Part shown: positions 1 to 7,813 of the stretch, in pieces
How positions within the stretch are numbered: the stretch's first letter is position 1
Layout: each line of letters opens with the position of its first letter
DNA from: Flavobacterium profundi
GTDB taxonomy: Bacteria > Bacteroidota > Bacteroidia > Flavobacteriales > Flavobacteriaceae
Length of the DNA stretch: 64,000 nt
Direction of reading: 5' to 3'
Assembly: GCF_006491645.1 (NCBI RefSeq)
Contig: NZ_VDCZ01000002.1
Coordinates: forward strand, 1 to 64,000
Made by a program: the position numbers and the translations under genes
The notes under the pieces: model-generated
Database searches by the model: none
What the model was told of the DNA's origin: nothing
Seen by the model: only the letters and a program-made list of their open reading frames with translations

Positions 1-200
1 ATGGAAATCTATGATTTTCAAATAGTTCTACAATTTTGGGAGGAAGCGAAGCGTTTACCAAAATAAGGAAATGGAAATCTATGATTTTCAAATAGTTCTA
101 CAATTTTGGGAGGAAGCGAAGCGTTTACCAAAATAAGGAAATGGAAATCTATGATTTTCAAATAGTTCTACAATTTTGGGAAGAAGCGAAGAAATTATAA
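1..200 (+). repeat. 70-bp tandem repeat of micro-ORFs (2.8 copies, cut by window edge)
   Basis: Copies start at 1, 71 and 141. The first two are identical over 70 bp; the third matches for about 40 bp and then diverges. Each copy contains a complete short ORF starting with ATG: 21 codons (1-66), 21 codons (71-136) and 19 codons (141-200), all beginning MEIYDFQIVLQFWEEAK. Each stop codon is followed by GGAA and then the next ATG. The unit is not a multiple of three, so the copies do not fuse into one frame. The copies could be duplicated 3' ends of a gene lying to the left of the window, or real micropeptides. The array may continue outside the window. Confidence 0.8.
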
Positions 201-291
201 TAGAAAATATTTAATTTAAGTTTTAATTTTTATAGAAAGTTATTAAGAAAAGAATTAATTTTCTAACAACTAACCACAAACTCCTAAAAAC

Positions 292-585
292 ATGTATTAC
301 GCAGTAATTTTTACTTCAATAAGAACGGATAATGACAACGGTTATGCTGAAATGGCTGAAAAAATGGAGACTTTAGCACGATTGCAGCCTGGATTTATTA
401 ATGTAGAAAGTGCTAGAAATGAAATTGGTATAACGGTATCATATTGGGAAAGTTTAGAAGCAATTCGAAATTGGAAAACCAATATTGATCATTTGGTTGC
501 TCAAGAAAAGGGGAGAAGTACGTGGTATAAAAACTACAAGGTGAGAATTGCAAAAATAGAGAGAGAATACGATTTTGGATTTTAA
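292..585 (+). CDS. antibiotic biosynthesis monooxygenase (ABM) family protein
   Basis: A 97-residue protein with the layout of the small ferredoxin-like ABM fold: an N-terminal strand (MYYAVIFTS), a helix containing AEMAEKMETLARLQPGFINVES, the strand ITVSYWES, and the C-terminal YKVRIAKIEREYDF typical of this group. Family members are dimeric cofactor-free oxygenases or haem-binding proteins; most homologues in Bacteroidota have no proven substrate, so only the fold is claimed. It stands alone, with a strong bidirectional terminator just downstream. The 90 bp before the start are AT-rich with no distinct operator. Confidence 0.8.
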   Translation: MYYAVIFTSIRTDNDNGYAEMAEKMETLARLQPGFINVESARNEIGITVSYWESLEAIRNWKTNIDHLVAQEKGRSTWYKNYKVRIAKIEREYDFGF

Positions 586-594
586 TGTAGAAAC

Positions 595-632
595 AAAAAA
601 GAGGTTTAATTTTTAAATTAAACCTCTTTTTT
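595..632. terminator. bidirectional intrinsic terminator
   Basis: A 17-bp perfect stem AAAAAAGAGGTTTAATT (595-611) pairs with 616-632 across a 4-nt loop. A- and T-tracts at both ends let it serve the convergent genes on either side (292-585 on + and 653-1759 on -). Confidence 0.9.
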
Positions 633-652
633 ATAGCCCTATATAGAAATAT

Positions 653-1759
653 TTAATTTACAATAATCTTTTTAGTGATTGTAGCATTTTCAGATGCTAC
701 TTTTATCATATAAAATCCGCTATTTAAATTGGAGATTTGATAGGTTTGTGATGAAATTGTATTTGGATTTTTTACTTCTTGTACAACTTGTCCGTTAATA
801 TTGTAAACCACCATTTCTTTTAATGAACTAGGTGAGGATACAAAAATCGTATTATTGTTTGTTGGGTTTGGATATACATTTACAAGAGTAGCTAAATCAA
901 AATTTTCAGAAGATAAGAAAATGGTTGGCCATCTATTCTCAGCTGCTGGACCACCCCAAATTACTGTTGCTAAATAAGGATTGTCGATAAAAGGATTTCG
1001 ATTCCCTTGAGCATATGTATTGGCAGTATTACCATGATACGTATTTCTATTATCTTCATATTCAGAAACTGGATCTTCTGCATTCCATTGTAAAAATAGG
1101 TCAATCATATCAGTATCATTTGCAACAGGATTACCTACACCTACATTTATTGGTAAACATTGCGAACCATAATGTAGGTACATATACATCATCATACGTG
1201 CTACATCACCTTTCCATTCATCACCAGGATACCAAGTTGTAGAAGTAATATCTCCAGAGTTTCCAGAACCAGCAGCAAATTTCTCACTAGATCTATCATT
1301 ATTTCGATCAACATCACTTGCTCTTAAATGGTGCGCATCTTCACCAGCATCACTTGCACCACCATCATCTAATGGAGGTGATGCTAATGCTTTTGCATAG
1401 ACATGTTCTCTGTTCCATTCGCATGATGAGGAACCACCATTTGAAAATTTATCGCGACTTCTGTGATCTTTATCGTCAGTTGGAGAAGAAGGACAAGTAT
1501 TCGAACTAAAACCGTATAATAATAATACATTGTTTGAATTTGCGGGATCTAAATCTGTTACTTGCGTAGCATTCCAAACTTGTGAATAGGTAAGATAATT
1601 TGTATGTGTAGTAGTAATTTTTGTTGCAAGAGCACTTTTTAAAGCCATTCCTGTTAAATTCCAATCCATATCATTATAATATGGAGATGCTGGAGCACCA
1701 TCTTGTGCAAATGTTGCACAACTTAAAAATAAAAGTAATAGAGTTAATTTGTTTTTCAT
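653..1759 (-). CDS. secreted endonuclease I family nuclease with T9SS sorting domain
   Basis: A 368-aa extracellular DNase/RNase of the EndA/NucM (endonuclease I) family. Residues 1-19 are a signal peptide ending FAQ. The active-site region WNREH (about 115-119) with YAKAL, followed by DAHHLRASD (about 141-149) and NNDRS, is the His-Me-finger motif that binds a metal ion. From about residue 290 a Por-secretion C-terminal domain begins at VYPNPTNN and ends with a run of strands and TKKIIVN, so export through type IX secretion is inferred. The likely role is degrading environmental DNA for nutrients. It ends 20 bp from the shared terminator. Confidence 0.93.
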   Translation of the reverse strand: MKNKLTLLLLFLSCATFAQDGAPASPYYNDMDWNLTGMALKSALATKITTTHTNYLTYSQVWNATQVTDLDPANSNNVLLLYGFSSNTCPSSPTDDKDHRSRDKFSNGGSSSCEWNREHVYAKALASPPLDDGGASDAGEDAHHLRASDVDRNNDRSSEKFAAGSGNSGDITSTTWYPGDEWKGDVARMMMYMYLHYGSQCLPINVGVGNPVANDTDMIDLFLQWNAEDPVSEYEDNRNTYHGNTANTYAQGNRNPFIDNPYLATVIWGGPAAENRWPTIFLSSENFDLATLVNVYPNPTNNNTIFVSSPSSLKEMVVYNINGQVVQEVKNPNTISSQTYQISNLNSGFYMIKVASENATITKKIIVN

Positions 1760-1763
1760 TTTT

Positions 1764-2978
1764 TTATAGTTTACGTTCTAATAGGGCCATATAAAATCCA
1801 TCAAAACCACTTTCATGAGCTAAGACTTTTTGATCTTTAACAAAGCTAAAGTCTTTACCTGCTTCAGTAGTTAAAAAATGTTGTACTTGTTTTTCATTTT
1901 CTGAGGGTAACACAGAACAAGTAGCGTATACCATTTTTCCACCTGGTTTTACAATTTTAGAATAGTTTTGTAAAACTTCCGCTTGAACTTGTTTGATATT
2001 GTCAATAAATTCAGGTTGTAATTTCCATTTGCTATCAGGATTACGTTTTAAAACACCTAAACCACTACAAGGAGCATCAATTAAAACACGATCTGCTTTT
2101 TCATGTAATTTTTTAATCACTTTAGTTGAATCGATAACTCGAAATTCTACATTGTGAACTCCATTTCTTTTGGCACGTAATTTTAATTGTTTTAATTTAC
2201 TTTCGTAAATATCCATAGCAATCAATTGCCCTTTATTTTGCATTAAAGAAGCCAAATGTAACGTTTTTCCACCAGCACCAGCACAAGTATCTACAACACG
2301 CATTCCAGGAGCAACATCTAAGAAGTAAGCTACTAATTGAGAAGAAGCATCCTGTACTTCAAAATAACCTTCTTTAAAAACATCAGTCATGAACACATTG
2401 GCTCTTTCTTTCAAAATTAAAGCATCTGGATATTCTTTAGAAGCATAGGTCTCTATGTTCAAATCCATCAAAATAGCTTTTAATTTCTCTTTAGTAGTTT
2501 TTAACGTATTCACTCTAAGAATAACTTCAGCTTGTTTGTTTTGAGCTTCCAATTCTTTGGACCATTTCGCTTCTCCTAATTCTTTTACTCCTAATTCATC
2601 CATCCAATCAGGAATAGATTCTTTGAATTTTCTGATTTTGGATAATTCATCAAATCTTCCTTTAATTTTTCTAGCAGGAGTACCTTCAAAATATTTCCAA
2701 TCAGGAAGTGTAATTCCTCTTAATACTGCCCAAACAGCAAAAATTCTCCAAACATTGTCTCTATCATAGGGTTCTTTTACTTCTGCAATTTCTGCATATA
2801 AGCGTTTCCAACGCACAATTTCGTAGATGGTTTCAGCTACAAACTTTCTATCACTACTTCCCCAACGTTTGTCTTTTTTTAAGGCACGAGCTACTACTTT
2901 ATCAGCATATTCCCCTTCGTTGAAAATGGCTAATAAAGAATCAATAACCGTAAAAACTAAATTTCTGTGTAATCTCAT
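1764..2978 (-). CDS. RsmB/NOP family 16S rRNA (cytosine-5) methyltransferase
   Basis: A 404-aa SAM-dependent RNA m5C methyltransferase. An N-terminal NusB-like helical region (about 1-130) precedes the catalytic Rossmann domain. Motif I is DTCAGAGGKT; the two conserved cysteines lie in DAPCSGLG (motif IV) and ATCSVLPSEN (motif VI). By family knowledge one cysteine makes the covalent adduct with the base and the other releases it. RsmB modifies C967 of E. coli 16S rRNA; the exact site here is not provable from sequence. The gene starts 4 bp upstream of the nuclease gene's start side, so the two may be co-transcribed. Confidence 0.92.
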   Translation of the reverse strand: MRLHRNLVFTVIDSLLAIFNEGEYADKVVARALKKDKRWGSSDRKFVAETIYEIVRWKRLYAEIAEVKEPYDRDNVWRIFAVWAVLRGITLPDWKYFEGTPARKIKGRFDELSKIRKFKESIPDWMDELGVKELGEAKWSKELEAQNKQAEVILRVNTLKTTKEKLKAILMDLNIETYASKEYPDALILKERANVFMTDVFKEGYFEVQDASSQLVAYFLDVAPGMRVVDTCAGAGGKTLHLASLMQNKGQLIAMDIYESKLKQLKLRAKRNGVHNVEFRVIDSTKVIKKLHEKADRVLIDAPCSGLGVLKRNPDSKWKLQPEFIDNIKQVQAEVLQNYSKIVKPGGKMVYATCSVLPSENEKQVQHFLTTEAGKDFSFVKDQKVLAHESGFDGFYMALLERKL

Positions 2979-3063
2979 TTTTATTTAATCAGCCCGCAAA
3001 GATAGTAATTTTAAAAATAAAGCTGCCATAAATGACAGCTTTATTATCCAGTAAATAAAAACG

Positions 3064-4302
3064 TTATATTCTACCACCTCTGTTTGAATTTCCTCTTCCT
3101 GAGGAATTTCCTCTAGAAGAGGAACTTCCACTTTGTCTTGAGCTTCCTCCACTTCTTGTTGTAGTGTTTCCTCTGTTTGTATTAGCACTTCTAGACGAAT
3201 TCATAGTAGCATTATTTCTGGTTGTTGATGTATTTCTAGAGGTATTAGCTCTTGAACTTGAATTTCTATTGGGTTCATAACTTCTTGTTGCTCCAGAATT
3301 TGATCGCACTGACGAATTAGTATTTCTAGGAGTATTGGTTATTGATTTTGTACTTCTGTTTGAGGAATAACTTCTTGGAGAATTACCTGAATTAGAATTA
3401 TCTCTCGTTGAAGAATAATTTCTAGTTGATGTTCCAGAGTTTGAACTTCTTGTAGTACCATAATTTCTAGTATTTCCTTCTGAATTATTTCTACTTCCTC
3501 TAGTACTAGATGTCCTGTTGTTGTATGCTAATTCTCTAGATCCAGGTACTCTTGTACGGATTGATCTGTTTTGATCCATTTCATATCGATTGCTGTATCC
3601 TGAATTTCTATGACTGAACGATCTGTTTGGGTATCTTCTTTCATAACCGTTTGCTCTTCTACCATAATAGGCATTGTAAGCATACGAACATCTTCTAGTG
3701 GTTACATAATGATAACTGTGTCCAAAATTAATATGTACTGCTATATGATTTCTATATCTGAAAATTGGGAAAGGTCTCCAGTAAGTATAGTAAGTAGGGT
3801 AATAATTCCAATACCAACTTGAGCAATACGGACGGTAACTGCTTACCCAAAAAGTAGTGTAAATAATAGGTCTGTGTACATAAACAGGTTCGTAGATATA
3901 ATTTGCACCATACATATACACATCACCTACAACTTGTACTTGTACATTGTTGTTGTTGTCTCGCTCTACTTCAATTGAGGCTACATCTTGATAAATATCT
4001 TTATCTAAAACGGCTTGAATAACAATAATATGAGCCGAACCTTCTATAGATTCTATAACACGTAAATAATCGACATAATTATCATTATTTAAATCTAAAT
4101 TGGAAATTTGAGCTTTGGGATCATTCAATCTCCTTTCAAAGTCTTCTAAGTCAGCAGCATCACCAAAAATAGTGGCAACTGCACGTAAGTCTAAATTATC
4201 ACTTATATCGCTACTGTTGGCTGTAACAGTTGTTTTATCTTGTGCAAATGAACCAATCGCGAAGAAAAAACTAAATATTCCGGTAAGTAAATTCGTTTTC
4301 AT
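3064..4302 (-). CDS. secreted protein with Tyr/Trp-rich middle and Ser/Arg/Asn/Gly-rich low-complexity tail
   Basis: A 412-aa protein of unknown function. It has a signal peptide (residues 1-20, ending SFAQ). A folded N-terminal part includes a possible EF-hand-like loop DLNNDNYVDYLRVIE. An aromatic stretch rich in Tyr, Trp and Pro follows at about 140-200. From about residue 215 to the end the protein is almost entirely Ser, Arg, Asn, Thr and Gly, ending SGRGNSNRGGRI. The tail is strongly basic and presumably disordered. Similar uncharacterised proteins are known in Bacteroidota. The reverse strand of the tail gives a spurious ORF of Glu repeats. Confidence 0.85.
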   Translation of the reverse strand: MKTNLLTGIFSFFFAIGSFAQDKTTVTANSSDISDNLDLRAVATIFGDAADLEDFERRLNDPKAQISNLDLNNDNYVDYLRVIESIEGSAHIIVIQAVLDKDIYQDVASIEVERDNNNNVQVQVVGDVYMYGANYIYEPVYVHRPIIYTTFWVSSYRPYCSSWYWNYYPTYYTYWRPFPIFRYRNHIAVHINFGHSYHYVTTRRCSYAYNAYYGRRANGYERRYPNRSFSHRNSGYSNRYEMDQNRSIRTRVPGSRELAYNNRTSSTRGSRNNSEGNTRNYGTTRSSNSGTSTRNYSSTRDNSNSGNSPRSYSSNRSTKSITNTPRNTNSSVRSNSGATRSYEPNRNSSSRANTSRNTSTTRNNATMNSSRSANTNRGNTTTRSGGSSRQSGSSSSRGNSSGRGNSNRGGRI

Positions 4303-4359
4303 AAGTATTCATGTTTTATATTACATGAAATAGAAACCAATTATTGTGCCAAAAATTAT

Positions 4360-5037
4360 TTAGCTTATTTTTTGTAGTACTTTTTTATCTTTAATAAAAA
4401 TCTTTTTTCCTTGTAATTCAATACTTTTAGCTTTATTAAATTCTGATAATAATCGAATACAACTTTCGGTCGCTGTTCCAATCATTCCCGCTAATTCTTC
4501 TCTTGAGAGTTGAATACGAATGCTTCCATCATCATTTTTACCAAAAGTATCTTCTAAATAGAGAAGTGTTTCTGCTAAGCGTTGTTTTACGGTTTTTTGA
4601 GCCATATCGACCATATGATCATCAGCTTCTTTTAAATCGCCACAAATCGTTTTCATTACATTCATGGAGAAATCATTATTTTGATTGAAAAATTGCAATA
4701 TTTCGTTTTTTGGTACAAAACAAACTTCCATATCTTCTAAAGCAACTGCGGAGAGATTTGCAGATTCTTCACTAATCATAGAACGTTGTCCTAAAAGTTC
4801 ACCGGCTTTGACTAATTTCACAATTTGATCCTTACCATTTGAGCTTAATTTGGATAATTTACAAACACCATCTTTAATACAATATACTCCATTTAAAGTT
4901 TCTCCTTCTTCAAAAATAGGTTCACCTTTTTTAATAGTGTAAGAAGTTTTACAATTAGCCATTTGAACTAACTGATCTTTTGTTAGAGCTTTAATAGAGT
5001 TAAACTGTCTAACGATACATTGTTCGCACTTACTCAT
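4360..5037 (-). CDS. fnr: Crp/Fnr family regulator, Fnr-like oxygen sensor candidate
   Basis: A 225-aa regulator with an N-terminal cyclic-nucleotide-binding-type beta roll (about 25-135), a dimerisation helix and a C-terminal winged helix-turn-helix (SREELAGMIGTATESCIRLL). Cysteines at 4 and 7 (CEQC), at 29 (NCK) and further Cys in the beta roll could ligate an iron-sulfur cluster as in E. coli FNR; this is inferred. It is divergent from ccoI and next to the cbb3 oxidase genes. The Fnr-like box at 5073-5086 lies about 16 bp upstream of its own -7 box TATATTTG (5057-5064), a position suited to autorepression. Confidence 0.85.
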   Translation of the reverse strand: MSKCEQCIVRQFNSIKALTKDQLVQMANCKTSYTIKKGEPIFEEGETLNGVYCIKDGVCKLSKLSSNGKDQIVKLVKAGELLGQRSMISEESANLSAVALEDMEVCFVPKNEILQFFNQNNDFSMNVMKTICGDLKEADDHMVDMAQKTVKQRLAETLLYLEDTFGKNDDGSIRIQLSREELAGMIGTATESCIRLLSEFNKAKSIELQGKKIFIKDKKVLQKIS

Positions 5038-5072
5038 AATTGGGGATATTTTTTTTCAAATATACTTAAAGT

Positions 5073-5116
5073 ATGACAAATATCATATTTTAAATTAGAA
5101 CCATTTGCAACCTTTG
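5073..5116 (+). promoter_or_regulatory. Fnr-like box and -7 element for ccoI; also overlaps fnr promoter
   Basis: The box ATGACAAATATCAT (5073-5086, half-sites ATGAY-N4-ATCAT) is centred at 5079.5. AACCTTTG at 5109-5116 fits the Bacteroidota -7 consensus TAnnTTTG except its first base, with TTTG starting 33.5 bp from the box centre. The same spacing is seen before ccoS and hemN and puts the box near -41.5, a class II activator position. On the other strand, fnr's -7 TATATTTG (5057-5064) places the same box at about -27. Confidence 0.8.
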
Positions 5117-5139
5117 TTACAGGTAAAAATGAGCAAATT

Positions 5140-7530
5140 ATGGATGCAAAAAATTGTTTCCATTGTGGTAATGAAATGGTTGATAATGAGGCTATTTATT
5201 TTGATGAAAAAGAATTTTGCTGTAACGGTTGTAAAACGGTTTACGAAATTTTCAGTCAAAATGATTTGACGTGTTATTATGATTTTGAAAATGCTCCAGG
5301 AGTAACACCACAAGATATTATTGGAAAATATGACTTTTTAGACGATGAAAAAATTAGTAGTAAACTCCTCGATTTTCAAGAGGCTAATACCAGTATTGTT
5401 TCACTTTACATTCCTCATATACATTGTAGTTCGTGTATTTGGATTTTGGAAAATCTACAGAAACTACAAGAAGGTATAACGACTTCTCAAGTGAATTTTC
5501 CTGAAAAGAAAGTAAGGATAACTTTTAATACATCATTGACTTCATTAAAAGAGATAACTTATCTTTTAAGTTCTATTGGTTACGAACCTTATATCAGTTT
5601 AGAAAATTTTGATTCAGGAAAGAAAAATGTAGATAGAAGTTTAATTTATAAACTGGGTGTTGCCTTTTTTTGTTTTGGAAACATCATGTTATTGTCATTT
5701 CCAGAGTACTTTGAAGTAGAAGAATATTGGATCAATCAATACAGAGGCTTTTTCCGTTGGTTGATTTTTGCGCTTTCTTTACCATCTTTTTTATATTCAG
5801 CGAGTGATTATTATGTTTCAGCGTATAAAAGTTTAAAATCAAAGTTACTAAACATTGATATTCCTATTGCTTTAGGAATTATAGTAATGTTTGTGCGCAG
5901 TACCATTGACATTGTTTTCAATTTCGGACAAGGTTTTTTCGATAGCTTAACAGGTTTAGTATTCTTTATGTTGTTAGGTAAATTATTCCAACAAAAAACC
6001 TATAATTTTCTTTCATTTGAACGAGACTATAAGTCCTATTTTCCGATAGCTATTACAAAACTGAATGCAGACGGTTCTGAAGCGCCTATACAAATATATG
6101 ATATTGAAAAAGGAGATCGATTGTTAATACGCAATCAAGAATTGTTACCTGTAGATGGAGTTTTAATTTCTGAAAAAGCGGCTATCGATTACAGTTTTGT
6201 AACAGGTGAAGCAGTACCTATTGAAAAAAAATCGGGTGATAAAGTTTTTGCAGGAGGAAAATTAAATGGTAAAAATATAGAAATTGAAGTATTGTATACG
6301 GTTTCTCAAAGTTATCTAACTCAATTGTGGAGTAATGATGTATTCCAAAAGAAAATAGAACAAAAGCACAAAACGATTACAGACCAAGTAAGTCGCTATT
6401 TTACTTCTATACTTTTGGTTTTTGCATTTTCGGTTTTTGTTTTTTGGTTATTTATTGATGTTACTACTGCTTTTAATGTACTTACAGCTATATTAATAGT
6501 GGCTTGTCCTTGTGCCTTAGCTTTAACAGCACCCTTTACATTGGGTAATGTTTTACGAATTATGGGAAAGCAAAAAATGTATTTAAAAAATGCAGTTGTT
6601 ATAGAGCAATTGGCAAAAGTTGATACTGTAGTCTTTGATAAAACAGGTACCATAACAACAAATAAAAAGACTTCAATTACCTATGAAGGAAACACATTAA
6701 AACAAGAAGAAATTGGGCTTTTAAAAAATACGTTGCGAGGTTCTAATCATCCTTTAAGTAGAAGGTTGTATGATTTTTTACCTCAAGTAGAAAAAGTAGT
6801 GCCTTCTCATTTTGAAGAAATAATTGGTAAAGGTATTGAAGCAACTTTTAACAATCAAATTGTAAAACTCGGCTCTTCAGACTATTTAGAACATATCAGT
6901 GAAAATACCCATAAGAAAACAAAAGTACATATTGCGATTAATGGTATATATAAAGGCAGTTTTATATTTAATAATCAATATAGAAAAGGCTTAGAAGAAT
7001 TATTTGAATCCTTATCTAAAAGCTATTCGTTAACCATTTTATCAGGAGATAATGATGGGGAAAGAAAGATTTTGGAAAAAATGTTACCCGAGAATACTCA
7101 ATTCATTTTTAATCAGAAACCTGAGCAAAAATTACAATACATAGAAAATCTTCAAAAAGAAGGCAAATATGTAATGATGGTAGGTGATGGGTTAAACGAT
7201 GCAGGTGCATTGGCACAAAGTAATGTGGGCATTTCCATTTCTGAAAATGTAAATGTGTTTTCTCCTGCTTGCGATGGAATTATGGATGCGAGTGAGTTTT
7301 CCAACATTCATTATTATCTGCAATATGCAAAGAGTGCCATGCGAACTATCTATATGAGTTTTGGTTTGTCATTGCTATACAATTTAATTGGTTTGTCCTT
7401 TGCTGTATCTGGTAATTTATCTCCTTTGGTTGCTGCTATCATTATGCCATTAAGTTCAATAACCATAGTAAGTTTTGTAACCGTAATGAGTAATTATTAC
7501 GCAAGAAAGAATAGAAAAATGGCTTTGTGA
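5140..7530 (+). CDS. ccoI: copper-translocating P-type ATPase for cbb3 oxidase assembly (CcoI/FixI)
   Basis: A 796-aa P1B-type ATPase. The N-terminus carries two Cys pairs (CFHCG at 6-10, FCCNGC at 26-31), then an HMA-like domain with CSSC (96-99). Membrane helices follow from about 165. The TGEAVP actuator loop, the ion-path motif CPCALALTAP (about 455), the phosphorylation motif DKTGTIT (about 500), the SNHPLSRR motif and the hinge GDGLNDAGAL are all present. CPC marks a Cu(I) pump; position beside ccoS and ccoNOQP supports the role of loading copper for the haem-copper site. An Fnr-like box activates it by inference. Nothing is missing from the catalytic set. Confidence 0.95.
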   Translation: MDAKNCFHCGNEMVDNEAIYFDEKEFCCNGCKTVYEIFSQNDLTCYYDFENAPGVTPQDIIGKYDFLDDEKISSKLLDFQEANTSIVSLYIPHIHCSSCIWILENLQKLQEGITTSQVNFPEKKVRITFNTSLTSLKEITYLLSSIGYEPYISLENFDSGKKNVDRSLIYKLGVAFFCFGNIMLLSFPEYFEVEEYWINQYRGFFRWLIFALSLPSFLYSASDYYVSAYKSLKSKLLNIDIPIALGIIVMFVRSTIDIVFNFGQGFFDSLTGLVFFMLLGKLFQQKTYNFLSFERDYKSYFPIAITKLNADGSEAPIQIYDIEKGDRLLIRNQELLPVDGVLISEKAAIDYSFVTGEAVPIEKKSGDKVFAGGKLNGKNIEIEVLYTVSQSYLTQLWSNDVFQKKIEQKHKTITDQVSRYFTSILLVFAFSVFVFWLFIDVTTAFNVLTAILIVACPCALALTAPFTLGNVLRIMGKQKMYLKNAVVIEQLAKVDTVVFDKTGTITTNKKTSITYEGNTLKQEEIGLLKNTLRGSNHPLSRRLYDFLPQVEKVVPSHFEEIIGKGIEATFNNQIVKLGSSDYLEHISENTHKKTKVHIAINGIYKGSFIFNNQYRKGLEELFESLSKSYSLTILSGDNDGERKILEKMLPENTQFIFNQKPEQKLQYIENLQKEGKYVMMVGDGLNDAGALAQSNVGISISENVNVFSPACDGIMDASEFSNIHYYLQYAKSAMRTIYMSFGLSLLYNLIGLSFAVSGNLSPLVAAIIMPLSSITIVSFVTVMSNYYARKNRKMAL

Positions 7531-7557
7531 TGGGGTCTTTCAAAAATAAATGGAAGC

Positions 7558-7601
7558 ATGATAAATATCATATTTTTTGAAAAACTGTCCCCCTAACTTT
7601 G
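7558..7601 (+). promoter_or_regulatory. Fnr-like box and -7 element for ccoS-ccoNOQP
   Basis: The box ATGATAAATATCAT (7558-7571) is centred at 7564.5. A perfect -7 element TAACTTTG lies at 7594-7601, with TTTG starting 33.5 bp from the centre, exactly as at the ccoI and hemN promoters. The predicted start of transcription is near 7606, about 14 nt before the ccoS ATG. The oxidase operon can therefore be driven separately from ccoI. Confidence 0.85.
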
Positions 7602-7619
7602 TTAACATAAATTTAAGGT

Positions 7620-7811
7620 ATGAGTGTTATTTATATTTTAATCACAGTAAGTATAGTAGTTGCTATTGTCTTCTTAATTGCTTTTATCAAAGCAGTAAAA
7701 AGTGGACAATTTGATGACGATTATACGCCATCAGTCAGAATACTATTTGACGATGAAATTAAAAAAAGCCCAAGTAAAATAATAAAAGTAGAAAAACAAA
7801 AATCAATCTAA
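7620..7811 (+). CDS. ccoS: cbb3 oxidase assembly protein CcoS
   Basis: A 63-aa single-span membrane protein. A hydrophobic helix (about 3-25) is followed by KSGQFDDDYTPSVRILFDDE, where GQFDD(L/Y) is the conserved CcoS signature. CcoS is required for cofactor insertion into cbb3-type oxidase. It ends 2 bp before ccoNO and is the first gene of the oxidase operon, with its own Fnr-like box. Confidence 0.95.
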   Translation: MSVIYILITVSIVVAIVFLIAFIKAVKSGQFDDDYTPSVRILFDDEIKKSPSKIIKVEKQKSI

Positions 7812-7813
7812 TT

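Noticed and set aside
1015..1509. His-rich plus-strand ORFs
   Set aside because: Antisense shadows of the endonuclease I gene.
2985..3188. 67-aa Glu-rich ORF on the minus strand
   Set aside because: It is the Ser/Arg low-complexity tail of the 3064-4302 gene read in another frame.
5117..5130. ACAGGTAAAAAT near the ccoI start
   Set aside because: Only a half-site, in the leader just before the ATG and not in activator position.
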